Shown piece after piece: positions 46,895 through 61,934 of a DNA stretch of 64,000 nucleotides (within the stretch, counting starts at the first letter, position 1; the number at the start of each line of letters is the position of its first letter). This DNA is from Hydractinia symbiolongicarpus (Eukaryota; Cnidaria; Hydrozoa; Anthoathecata; Hydractiniidae), in the NCBI RefSeq assembly GCF_029227915.1, contig NC_079884.1, positions 10,354,001-10,418,000 of the forward strand, in the 5' to 3' direction. The position numbers and the translations under genes are program-made. The notes under the pieces are model-generated. The model was given only the letters and a program-made list of their open reading frames with translations, did no database searches and was not told the origin of the DNA.

Positions 46895-47860
46895 ATGAAT
46901 AACACGTCACTATGCATGTGGCCAGAAAAAGTACAACGCTGTGATACTGTTCTACTTCTTCAACGTATATTTTCAGCTGTCTCCCTAATTGGTTGCATAT
47001 TCATTATTGCATTAATATGGCTGTTTAAGACATACAAGTATTTTGTGCAACGGTTGATCTTTTTTCTCAGTGTTGCAGCAGGATTTCAAAGTTTGGTTTT
47101 TTTAATCAGTAATTTACATAACAGTGATAAAGTTTGTCAATTTCAAGCTGTTATGTTGCAATACTTTGGATGGTCCACTTTGTTATGGGTAGTGTGCATG
47201 ACCGTTAATATTATTTTAGTTGTAAGAGGTTTTTCGAATACAAGCAAATTTGAGAAATGGTATCATGTCCTATCCTGGATTCTTCCCATTTTTTGGTCTG
47301 GGTTACCGTTTATTGGACATCAATATGGGTCAGCTGGAGTTTGGTGTTGGATTAAACGGGATGCAACTCTTTTCAGATTTGGTACTTGGTATGTTCCAGT
47401 TTATGTCCTCATCTTATTTTTAGCATTTGCATATTTGTATGTATTTGTTAAAGTGTTGAAACAGAGTGGACGTTGGAGTGGGACTTACAATGCACAGACT
47501 CAACATGACAATGTCATGCTAGTGAAAGAAGTCAAGCCGCTTGCTGCTTTCCCCTTGATATACTTGCTGATGACTATTCCTACAACCATCTATCGCATCG
47601 ATGATGCTGTACATCCGCAAAAACTACCAAGTTATGTTCTCTTAATCATAAGTTCAATCTGTAATCCATTGGTTGGTTGTCTTAACGCAATTGCGTTTGC
47701 ATTCTATGGGGAAATTCATGCTCTGTTGACCTGGAGCAAAATTAAATCTGCATGGAAGTCTCGTTTTGCTGCTTCAACTACGAATGTGACACATAATTAT
47801 GATGTTTCCGAGAATTTGCCAGAGCAAGCAAGCTATGAAAGTTTTCATGATGAAAATTAA
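46895..47860 (+). CDS. cAMP receptor-like seven-transmembrane protein 4
   Basis: 321 aa, single coding exon. Cys pair in CMWPEKVQRC; seven hydrophobic helices; second outer loop YGSAGVWCWIKRD (Ser replaces the Pro seen in the others); FGTWYVPVY at TM5. The third inner loop SGRWSGTYNAQTQHDN is nearly the same as in receptor 5, so these two are the youngest pair. TM7 holds CLNAIAFAFYGE. The tail has THNYDVSENLP. The ATG lies 7 nt after the acceptor TTTAG. Role: orphan G-protein-coupled receptor at the plasma membrane, by family. Confidence 0.9.
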   Translation: MNNTSLCMWPEKVQRCDTVLLLQRIFSAVSLIGCIFIIALIWLFKTYKYFVQRLIFFLSVAAGFQSLVFLISNLHNSDKVCQFQAVMLQYFGWSTLLWVVCMTVNIILVVRGFSNTSKFEKWYHVLSWILPIFWSGLPFIGHQYGSAGVWCWIKRDATLFRFGTWYVPVYVLILFLAFAYLYVFVKVLKQSGRWSGTYNAQTQHDNVMLVKEVKPLAAFPLIYLLMTIPTTIYRIDDAVHPQKLPSYVLLIISSICNPLVGCLNAIAFAFYGEIHALLTWSKIKSAWKSRFAASTTNVTHNYDVSENLPEQASYESFHDEN

Positions 47861-48967
47861 CAGTGAAGGGAGAAAAGATGTTAATACTTAATGCGAGAGA
47901 AGTTGTATATGTACGTTAGACAACAAGTATTGGTTTATTTATTATTTTGTATTTTTTTCATAATTTTCTACATTTATTTATATACTTGTAGTGTAATTTT
48001 CTTATATTTATGTTTTTAGTAACAAAACACTTTAATTTCTTTCTTCGTATTTTTTAGTTTAAACCATATTTTTTTTGTAGCACGTTTTTTTCAAAAAATG
48101 TAATCCCTTAATAGAATTAATTAATAGAATGCTACTAAGAAGGGCCAACTGATTTTTTTTTACTATAGCTTGTTTAAACGTACTTGAGTAAATTAATTAT
48201 ATTTTGAGCTCCGATTAGTTTAAGAAGAATAAACTATTTATCTTATTTAAAAATATTTTTTGTAGTTATGCAACTTTTATTTATTAGTTTCATTCACAAC
48301 AAATACTTTATTTACAGACTTCTTATGGTTTCATGTAGGATTGGCTTTCTGGTTATTGCTTCTTAACTATATTTTATTTGAACATTTTAATTCAACAAGA
48401 ATGTTATTGCATGCGTTTACTTAAAACAAATGTTTTTGTGATTTTTTTTCTTGGTTTTAACTAACATCTCTTGAGATTTTTTTAGTTTCTAGCATTTGTT
48501 TGTTTACTGTCTGCTGTGTTGAGAGAATACATGATACTACTTGAACTTATTTTTTTTTAGATTAACTTTTCATAAGACTTGCTTTATTTTACACTATGAA
48601 TCAAAATATCAAAGTTTTTTGATATGAACATGTATATATCCAAGAAGTTTGTCATTGTAATATGTATTTTTCAATACTTTGTTATTTTTGTAACAATATT
48701 ATGAGTATTTAATTCATATTTTGTATTATTTTTCTTATATTATTCAAAAGTATATTGAAAAACCTATCTGTACTAGAATGAAAGTCTAAAATCTGGGTGG
48801 TATTTTACGGAAATAGTAATGGAATAAGAAGTATCGCAGAAATCCTGAGTAAATTAGACTAAGCAAATGTACATATTTATTTTTCTCATGACTCTTCTTA
48901 AAGTAAATGAATCTAGATTTATTATCTAAATATTTTTATACTTTTATTGATTAGCTTTAGATTAAAC
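47861..48967. other. intergenic, no gene seen
   Basis: AT-rich spacer of about 1.1 kb. It ends in GCTTTAG, the acceptor for receptor 5. Confidence 0.4.
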
Positions 48968-49921
48968 ATGAATGATTCCCAAGTGGTCAGCACATGCATT
49001 TGGTCAGAAAAACATCAACGCAAAACCATACTTGCCTTGCAGCGTACATTCTCAGCATTATCACTAGTTGGTTGCATATTTATCGTTGTATTAATATGGC
49101 TGTTCAAAACATACAAATATTTTGTACAAAGATTAATTCTATTTCTTAGCATATCTGCCGCCTTTCAAAGCTTTAGTTTTATACTGGGTGACTTGTATGA
49201 AAATGATACCATGTGTCAATTCCAAGCTTTTATTATGCAATATTTTGGTTGGGCTACTTTGTTATGGGTTTTGTGCATCACAATCAATATTATTTTGGTT
49301 GTTCGAGGAGTTGTTAATACAGAGAAGTTCGAGAAATGGTATCACCTGATCTGTTGGCTGCTTTCAGTTTTTTGGGCTAGCTTACCATTTATTGGAAAAA
49401 AATATGGTCCTGCATGTGTTTGGTGTTGGATTAAACAAGATGCAACAGCATTAAGATTTGGTACTTGGTATGTTCCAATCTTCTTAGTAATCCTGTTTTT
49501 AGTGTTTGCTTATGTTTATATTGTCCTAAAAGTTTTTGTGCGAAGTGGTCGTTGGAGTGGAACATACAACGCAGAAGTTGAACATGATAATGCAATGTTA
49601 CTAAAAGAGGTGAAGCCACTAGCGTCGTTTCCATTGATTTACTTGATATTGACTATCCCAACGTTAATTTATCGTATTGAAGATGCTGTTCACCCGCACC
49701 AGTTACCAAAGTACTTCCTGTTAATTCTTAGTGTTATATTTAGTCCTTCTGTTGGAGCACTAAATGCAGTCGCATTTGCATTTTATGGAGAATTTCAGTC
49801 ATTGCTTACATGGAATCAAATTAAGTCTGCATTTTTGTCGCGATTTTCCTCAACGGCTCACGTAACTCATAATTATGATGTTGGGGATGATGAGGAATCT
49901 ATTTTCGATCCACGTGTGTGA
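48968..49921 (+). CDS. cAMP receptor-like seven-transmembrane protein 5
   Basis: 317 aa from the ATG 8 nt after the acceptor CTTTAG. The frame is open upstream from 48947, but that part would lie in the intron, and this start matches the paralogues. Seven hydrophobic helices; the loop is YGPACVWCWIKQD, with an extra Cys in place of Gly. The N-terminus (CIWSEKHQRK) has lost the second Cys of the pair and the WP motif found in the other four. The third inner loop SGRWSGTYNAEVEHDN and LLKEVKPLASFPLIYL match receptor 4. The tail is THNYDVGDDEE and ends acidic. Confidence 0.9.
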   Translation: MNDSQVVSTCIWSEKHQRKTILALQRTFSALSLVGCIFIVVLIWLFKTYKYFVQRLILFLSISAAFQSFSFILGDLYENDTMCQFQAFIMQYFGWATLLWVLCITINIILVVRGVVNTEKFEKWYHLICWLLSVFWASLPFIGKKYGPACVWCWIKQDATALRFGTWYVPIFLVILFLVFAYVYIVLKVFVRSGRWSGTYNAEVEHDNAMLLKEVKPLASFPLIYLILTIPTLIYRIEDAVHPHQLPKYFLLILSVIFSPSVGALNAVAFAFYGEFQSLLTWNQIKSAFLSRFSSTAHVTHNYDVGDDEESIFDPRV

Positions 49922-50813
49922 GATTAATAAACAAGAGGAACTAAAAGCCATTTATGTACTTGGCATTAATTTTTGTTAAAGTGGAACATTTATTATTAAT
50001 TTTTCTACATCATAAACATTAAAAGCATTCATCATAGAAAATATTTTTAATTTAACTTTTTCTATATGTATTAAAACCGAAATTAATTTGTTTTATTGGC
50101 TTATCTTTATCTGTTGTACTTTTTATCCAAATATGTATGAATCTGATGCAAGCAAATTGCTAGTTATTGCTGAGAAAAAGAAAAAATAGGTATAAACTAG
50201 CTTCACTGAATTGATTTTCTTAACTTTTTCATTATGTATATTTACATCTGTTTTTCGAAAGTATCAATACTTTTCATATTATAGCTATACCTCCCCTTTA
50301 AGTTTTTATTTTTATATCAAAAAAGAGATTTATTTAAACCTGCACTTTTTCAGTTTGTCCACACAGATATGTCACACATTTTGTGAAATGTTATTAATGC
50401 ATTTTTTTTGTAACTGTATCATCAACTTACAAAATTGCTGGTTCCATTCCATCAACCATTAGAAATCAGACTTGTCTTAACCTCTAACCTCTAATCCTTA
50501 CCCAAAATAGGTTTTTTCCTAAAAAGTTCAGGAAAGAAAACCGATCGTCCCATGAATTTTAAGTTTGGAACTTTACCTTATTCTGTTTTCGTTTTTGGTT
50601 CTTGGCATCGAATGTTTGTAGCAATTCTCACCTTTTTGTGAAATAAACGTAACATATAAATAAAAATATAATTCATCTTATAAACTGATCTTGTCTGTTT
50701 GAGAAAGGTATGTTTTTGTTGTGATCAGACACAACAAAAGTTTCTCTGATCAGAGGTTTCCTTTGTGTTTAAAAAAATCTTGCTGAACCAATCTTAACAT
50801 TTCTTTCCAACAG
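49922..50813. other. intergenic and 5'-UTR intron of porphobilinogen synthase
   Basis: AT-rich. It ends in a strong acceptor TTTCTTTCCAACAG immediately before the next start codon, so the 5' UTR of that gene is spliced. The ORF at 50211-50462 has no domain. Confidence 0.5.
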
Positions 50814-55231
<4,418 letters not shown>

Positions 55232-55936
55232 ATTGATATATCTTAGATATTTTTGAATTGAAAATTGACGTTAATTGTTAACGTTAATGCTCGATGACGC
55301 GGCTCTCTCGAAAAAAGGCGTCTCTTGAATAAACACCCACTCTTTCTTGTAATTTTTTTTTCTAAGCGCCCCTCTCTAACATGCGCCCAAAAGCTGTTAT
55401 TTGACCAAATTTCTTGAGGGGCGCTTATTCAAATATTTTAGAAATTAGAAAAACTTCTTGTCCCGTTACACGTTAAACACTTGGTATAAGATAAGATTAC
55501 ACAAACACAGTTCATATAACGATGATAAAGAAACCTTCTTATGAAATGTAAAGTGAAGTAACATTTTATATAGTTTTTACTGTGAGAACAGGAAAATTGT
55601 TCATATGTTTTTGTTCCTTATATATTTTCCTGCTTTTTAGTCTTAGATATTTTTAATTTAAAATACATTGTTCACTGTCTGAAGCGTTATTTTTGTTACT
55701 ACACTCCGTTAACAGCATTGTTGGATTTTCATCTGACGTTATTTTGGATCGTTGATCGTTAGACAAATATACAATTTTAGGCTCGTTAGGCAAGTTTAAA
55801 AATAGCTAAATATTTGTTTACACTTCAAGTCGATCAGTTAAGTGGTGGCAAAACAAGCAGAAATTTATTAAAGATCTTATAATTCAAACAGAGTGTTTCA
55901 GCAGTGACAAGTAATCGCAGTAGGTTTAGATTTCAA
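55232..55936. other. intergenic between ALAD and LOG
   Basis: Contains the ALAD 3' UTR, with an AATAAA at about 55328, and the presumed promoter and leader of the LOG gene. No other gene seen. Confidence 0.45.
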
Positions 55937-58900
55937 ATGCGTCCCATCAAGAATGTTGTAGTATATTGTGGCGCACATGATGGAAAGCATCCTGACTATC
56001 TTCAATCAGCAGAAGGTAAGACTTTTTCCATCTTGCAAACGTAATCAGTTTTTAAATTTTGAAATGTTTTCTTACATTTTATTTCGAAAAAAGAGGATGT
56101 ATATTTATGGGGCAAATCCTTTGTATTTTTTCGCACATCTTTTTGTACGTAATAAAATTACATTTGCGCATTTTTCAGATTTTGCACAAACATCAAAAAG
56201 TATATTTAAGTTATGAACTGAAATAGTTGAAAAAACCTACGAGGAAATGTATTTCTGTTGTTGTTATTGTTTTTAAAAAAATATGGTATATAGATCTGGG
56301 CAAAGTTTTGCTTCAAGAAAATATCGGACTCGTTTATGGTTCAGGAAAAGCTGGTTTGATGGGAAGGGTAGCAAAAACCGTCCATGAAGGTGGTGGAAAT
56401 GTCGTTGGGATCATCAGCAAGCACTTACATGGTATTTTTGTTTACTATCTTGTTGCTGTTGTTGTTGTTGTTGTTGCTGTTATTTTAGTTGTTGCCGTTG
56501 TTGTTGTTGCTGTTGTTGTTGTTATTGTTTTTGTTGTTGTTGTGCGGTTGTCGTTGTTGTTGTTGTTGCTGTTGTTTCTGTTGTTGTTGTTTTGTTGTCG
56601 TTGCTGTTGTTGTTGTTATTGTTTTTGTTGTTGTTGTGCTTTTGTTATTGTTGCTGTTGTTGTGCTTTTGTTGTTGTTGCTGTTGTTGCTGTTGTTGTTG
56701 TTATTGTTTTTGTTGTTGCTGTTGTTGTTGCTGTTGTTATTGTATTCGTCGGTATATTTGTCGTGTGGTGGTAACAAACTTTGAAATCAAGGAAAATGTA
56801 TGGCCTAAAGAAGTCGGCTGCAGACATTGTGGACATTTAGATATGAAATCAGAATATCATTACATTTAATCGAATTTCATTTATAGCTGAAGTACATGAC
56901 GGATATGGTGAAACTGTCATCACAGAAACGATGCATGAACGAAAACATATGATGGCTGAGAAGGTAAAAACTAAAAATATTAATTCGTATAATAATGATA
57001 ATTCGCATTAACTTATAATAAGTAGATATACAATAGGTAAACATAAGTTATTGAGATTTATTAACCCGAGGTGATTTATATTCAACTCCGCTGCGCGTCG
57101 TTGAATATAATATCACCGAGGGTTAATAAATCCAATAACCTATGTTTACCTATTGTATATATGTTTTATTATATACCCAAAAGAGATTGTTATAATTAAT
57201 ATTACTTATTTTGTTTTGTGATTGTTTTGTTTTCGTTTCATTTTATAGTGTAGATCGAAACATTTTTTTGTGAAATCGACATGTTAAAAAGAATTTTCTC
57301 GACAAAAAAATTCCCGCCATTTCACGTGTTTGGAAATCGTAGATCGAAACATTTTTTTGTGAAATCGACATGTTAAAAAGAATTTTCTCGACAAAAAAGT
57401 TCCCGCCATTTCACGTGTTTGGAAATCGACCAATCAGAAAACGGACCACTAAGAAACAACCAATCACAGTTAATTACGATAAAAATTAATGAGGCGGAAA
57501 GGATAAAATCAAAACATGCGTTTACGAATGTTTTGTCAAAACTATTGTTACGTCACAAGCATTGAATAATACGGGTGGAATACGATTATTTATTCAATGG
57601 CTGTTTTTGCTTACGGGTATATAATAATATGTAATATTGTATTTTTCAAAAGAATTAGTTTCCATTTTCAAAATTTTAGGTTGATGCTTTTATTGCGTTA
57701 CCTGGTGGCTTTGGAACAATGGAAGAACTACTCGAAATTATAACCTGGTGAGTATAACATATTTTTTTGTTTTTATTACTTTTTTGACATTAACTTTGAG
57801 TCCTAATTGCTTGAAGTTCGCTTCATGATAATGAGTACGTGGATTCAGTGCAAAGCGAGGGGATATTTAGAAAGTGAACAGCTACGGGTTAACCCATACC
57901 ATCCAGCGAAAACTGGATAGGCGATGTCATTGTATAAGAATAGGTTTTCGTTAAATTATTTTCGTTATTTCGCCCACTCTAACCCTATTCCTTTGGGGAA
58001 AACGGAAAAGTACCTTCGTTGAATATTAAGCAGATATCGCATGCCTATTCGAAATCAATTATTTTGCGTTTTTAGACATAAAAATGCGTTTGTTAATCTT
58101 CACAAAATTTCCGCCTCCATCATTTTAAATTCTTTTAACCAATCAAATTTTGTAATTAAGTTTAAACTAAAAAATAATGCATGAACGATTTAAATACTTG
58201 AAACAGAAATGAAATTGTAGGGTTTGGATATCATGAATTATTTGATTGGTGGACATGTTATATTTGCTGTGTTCCAATTGGCGTTAGATATGTTTATATT
58301 TGAGTGACTTGACTTTAACTTGTTTTCGCTTTTCACCAATTCATTAACAAGAAATTTTGGTGGTTATCAGTTTCACTAATGTGTCCATTTCTGAAAAACT
58401 TAAATAGCTAGCTTTTTATATATGTCACGGGGGATATGATAAATCCCCAGTTATTATGCATTATTCCCGAATTTATCACAATCCTCGCAACATATATAAA
58501 AGAAATACGTTTTACGAAACGCGTAGCTGATAACATAGTATTTTTAAATCGCAAGAAAATGTAAGGAGTAAATAGGTAAATGTTTCATGCTACAAAGCAT
58601 TTTACGGTTACAAAACTGTAAGTAAGTATAAAATTCACTCTGATTTTTAGAGTTCAGAAATCATCAAAAAATAATTTTAAATTATTTTAATTTTTTTTGC
58701 CATTTTATAGCTCTTTGGAAATGAAATAGAGTTCACTTGAAAGAGAATGGCATAATTTTAATTTCTACGCAAGTTATTAGGCAAAATATTTCTTTTTTGG
58801 GAAAACAACCTAAAAATAGCACATTTAAACGTTTTCACGATGGCCTACCAGTTTAAGTTATTAACTTGCACTGTAGAAACACTAATTTGAAAAAAGTTTC

Positions 58901-60099
58901 TTTTTCCCTTTTATGCCAAGCTGTTCAGTATTTTTCACAAATCACAGGGTCCAATTTGCAAACTGAATTTCCAACAATTTGTCCCCTTAGGATAGTTGAC
59001 CCAAAACGATATCATTAGGTCGAATTTAGGAATACCTGTTGTTTTTTGAAATAAATATGAAGGTATAAAAAACCGTTTCAACAAATAGTTAACTTTGCAT
59101 CAAATTTTTTCGTCCACTACAATATTGAGTTCGTATTATATTTTAATATTTTATTTTTGTCATTTTATTTAGCTTTCATCTACCTATAAAATTAGTCGCA
59201 AAATTCCCCGTCCCCTTCGTTTTTGCTATGCTATCTTGGTTGGTTGCTCCTCGGTCTGACCCAGTGCAACTGACCGCAATATGCTCACACAGGCCTTCAA
59301 CATTAAGTTGACAGTGGAGGGGGAAATTCTATGTGATTTGTTGTTATTTTTTTACCAAAAACAGGGTTGTCTTTCTCAATTTTTGTGAACGGTTGTTGAT
59401 GTTTACTCCATTCTGTCATAACTTTCAGGTACCAGTTAAACTTGCATAAAAAACCAATTGGATTGTTGAACGTGAACAATTATTATGATAAATTCCTGGA
59501 TTGGGTAAGTGTAATTAATCTGGACCTAAAAAATATTTTTGCATTACCAATCTTTTCAGCCGAACAAAATTAAGCCAAATTTTGATATGTTATTATTGAT
59601 GCCCGTACCATTTTGCTTCGAAAAATTTGCGTCCCCGAAAAGTAGAGTTTTTACTTTTAAGAGGAGAAGTATTTTGTTGTAAACCTTTAAGCAATCGGAA
59701 CACAATTATAAGTGTTTTTTTAGGAAAACTTATCTAGTTGAGAGAATTAAAATTAACTTTTTTTAATGCTCGAAAGAGTGTTTACATCCAGAATTTTGAA
59801 TTTGCCTTATATTTTTTGATTTTCGTGTAAATCAAAAAATTTTTTCGCAGCTAATTAGCCGCCGAATTCGCTATTCATAATTCGCCCCGTGTAGAATCGT
59901 CAACAAGATTAGCGAAAGTTCTTTTTTTTTCTTCTAGATACAGAATTCTAAAGATGAAGGCTTCATATCACCAAGTATTAACTTTTTCGTTTCCGACTCA
60001 AATCCTAAAGAGCTGTTAAAGAAGATGAAAGAAAAAGACAATTCAGAGGAAAAGCTTTTACCTTCCCCTAAACCGTGTAAGATTAAGAAGACGACGTAA
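55937..60099 (+). CDS. LOG-family nucleoside 5'-monophosphate phosphoribohydrolase
   Basis: Six coding exons: 55937-56015, 56294-56431, 56887-56963, 57680-57747, 59429-59504 and 59938-60099. GT/AG introns and consistent phases give 199 aa. The fold starts with VVVYCGAHDG (nucleotide-binding strand) and VYGSGKAGLMG, then MHERK (R91, catalytic Arg by family) and PGGFGTMEE (106-114, with the catalytic Glu). PIGLLNVNNYYD and a Lys-rich tail (CKIKKTT) follow. In plants, fungi and bacteria this family cleaves the base from cytokinin nucleotides or AMP; the name lysine decarboxylase in older annotation is wrong. The animal substrate is unknown. The upstream neighbour is ALAD on the same strand. Confidence 0.93.
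56447..56745. repeat. imperfect (GTT)n triplet repeat in LOG intron 2
   Basis: About 300 bp of GTT with GCT and ATT variants, entirely inside the intron after the exon at 56294-56431. Long ORFs rich in Val, Leu and Cys here are artefacts of the repeat. Confidence 0.92.
57029..57157. repeat. 57-bp arm foldback in LOG intron 3
   Basis: Left arm from TACAATAGGTAAACATAAG to TATATTCAAC (about 57029-57087) pairs with the right arm (57100-57157) around a 12-nt GC-rich loop. A few mismatches remain. It could form a long hairpin in the pre-mRNA. Confidence 0.85.
57166..57628. mobile_element. possible MITE carrying an 89-bp tandem duplication
   Basis: Inverted ends TATTATATACCC (left) and GGGTATATAATA (right). 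Inside, 57250-57338 is repeated almost exactly at 57339-57427. No ORF. Class unknown; the foldback at 57029-57157 abuts it and could be part of the same unit. Confidence 0.5.
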
Positions 60100-61559
60100 C
60101 AGTCGTAAAAAAGACGAGTGGATGATTCTCTAAAAGTTTTGAGTGGAACATAACTCCTTTTCTGATCTCCGGCTTTGTAATGTATGCCATATATTTATAT
60201 GGTATTGCTATTTTAGAAAAGTAATATAAACCGAAGCACTATAGAACCGTTTACATGTTTCCTTAGATGTAACGCCAGCATTTTAGAAAAGAAAAAATTG
60301 AGCATAATGGCCAAGCTTGGTTTAGCCTAGGGGGGAGGCGAGGAGAGGTAAACCTATCTTCTCCTTCGTTTAACGAATATTTTTACCGAAAAGAATTATG
60401 ACAAGCTTTGTTTCAAAGTTAACAATTTTTCTTCCTACTGGAGGACTGCAAATATAAAAGGACAGACTTCATTGACATTATTTACAATCGTGGTCAAAAT
60501 TTAATAAAACATGAACCAGATGTTTTTTATAAGCAAGTAAAAATTCGACGGATAAGTCAAGTCGGGATATGTTTAAAAAATATAATGACACTAAAAATAT
60601 GCTTACGTTTATTGCAGAAACAAGTTTGAAACTTAAACATTGTCTTTCAAGATGAGATAGGGAATTTTTACTTGCAAGAGAACAGCAGCAAAACTAAAGG
60701 TATAATTACACAAGGCAAGTTCAGACAGTATAGTGATGTTAATTAAGTCTTATTGTGTATAAGGAATTGAAAAGTCTGGATCTAATTAAAATACCGTAAC
60801 ACAATAAAATACACACATCAGAAGGATTCATGAAGGCTGGACAATACAAGTGATCACATTGGTTGTTTGTCAATATTCACTTGTCAATGTTAACAGCGGA
60901 CTTCATACTTTAATTTGGTTAAATTCACACTTTTGAAACAAGCTAATTTTTGTTGCGTCAATTTTCGTAGATTATTTCATTGTGCGGGAGCGCTAGTGAA
61001 TACTACTAGTAAATTTTAAACGCTGTCCAACTGGTTTATGTGTGTGCAAGAATAGTAAGGTTTGTCTGCTGCAGTATATTGACCATTTGATCCTTTTTGG
61101 CCATAATTGTAGTTTCGTATTAAAGAAGCGAGACAAAATAGTTAAATGTCATTCACTTTAAAAAACAAAAAAACTTCTTTTTCTGTTATTATTGAAAGCT
61201 TCTTCGAGATGGTATAAAGTCTAATAGTCGCTCAGGCGATTACAGGGTAAACTCTATTAGAGAGGGCGCTTAGACGGTGAACTCTTATAGAAAGAACGCT
61301 AAAAAGATGACAAGAGATTGTATGGTACAATATTTGCATACTTTCGATCTGTTGACGTCACATAGCGTCACGTACCTTAGACGTTAGCAATATCAGAAGT
61401 CTGTTCTTACACAGTTTATTTGTCTTTCTTAAATTCTTGTCTTCTTAGATATTTTTTTCCCGTTTTCTCGAAATGATCTCTTGTCACGAGATGCATTCTT
61501 ATCTCGTTATTTCTCTTTCTGTTTCAATTCTTCGTGGTGAGTTTCAGCTCTGTGTTTTT
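60100..61559. other. intergenic, no gene seen
   Basis: LOG 3' UTR and AT-rich spacer. No exon recognised. Confidence 0.4.
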
Positions 61560-61934
61560 CTATTTGTCGCTTCGTGCGAAACTTTTAATAAAATTGTGAT
61601 TTGAACAATGTGAGCAATAATAGGGTTGTTTTGACCCGTGACTTTTTGCATGATGTAGCGATTGTGAATTGGTATCCTTGAATCTCATTGGACAATTTTG
61701 GTCTTCTAGGCATCCATAATGCAGTTCGCTATATTTGAATCGGAAAACGAATTTCCTTTCTCGTACTGTTTTTACGACAACCTGTTGAGCTGTAGGTCTT
61801 GAGATATGTTTCATTATGGATTCACCCTGGTGGTTTTCTCTCATTTTGAATAAATCTTTATTCCTATGCAGTGGCAGAATTTCTTTTGTTGCAAGGCGAA
61901 AATAACGGATGATGAGGTTGACTCTCCATGGCAC
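61560..61934 (-). pseudogene. zinc-finger-like ORF, probably frameshifted
   Basis: 124 codons. Residues toward the end resemble one C2H2 unit (CLEDQNCPMRF...SLHHAKSH) and the start of a second (YYCSHC). The stop comes before the expected histidines, but a neighbouring frame just downstream reads KFRTKRQIEKHRAETHH, which would supply them. A one-base frameshift in an A/T run is the simple explanation. I do not recognise a specific family, and a short real protein is also possible. Confidence 0.35.

Noticed and set aside
56227-56869. Long Val/Leu/Cys-rich ORFs in LOG intron 2
   Set aside because: They arise from the GTT triplet repeat in three frames; the real exon at 56294-56431 ends at a GT donor before it.
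55937-60099. Bacterial contamination or a very recent transfer as the source of the LOG gene
   Set aside because: Five spliceosomal introns with matching phases and local base composition argue for a resident nuclear gene.
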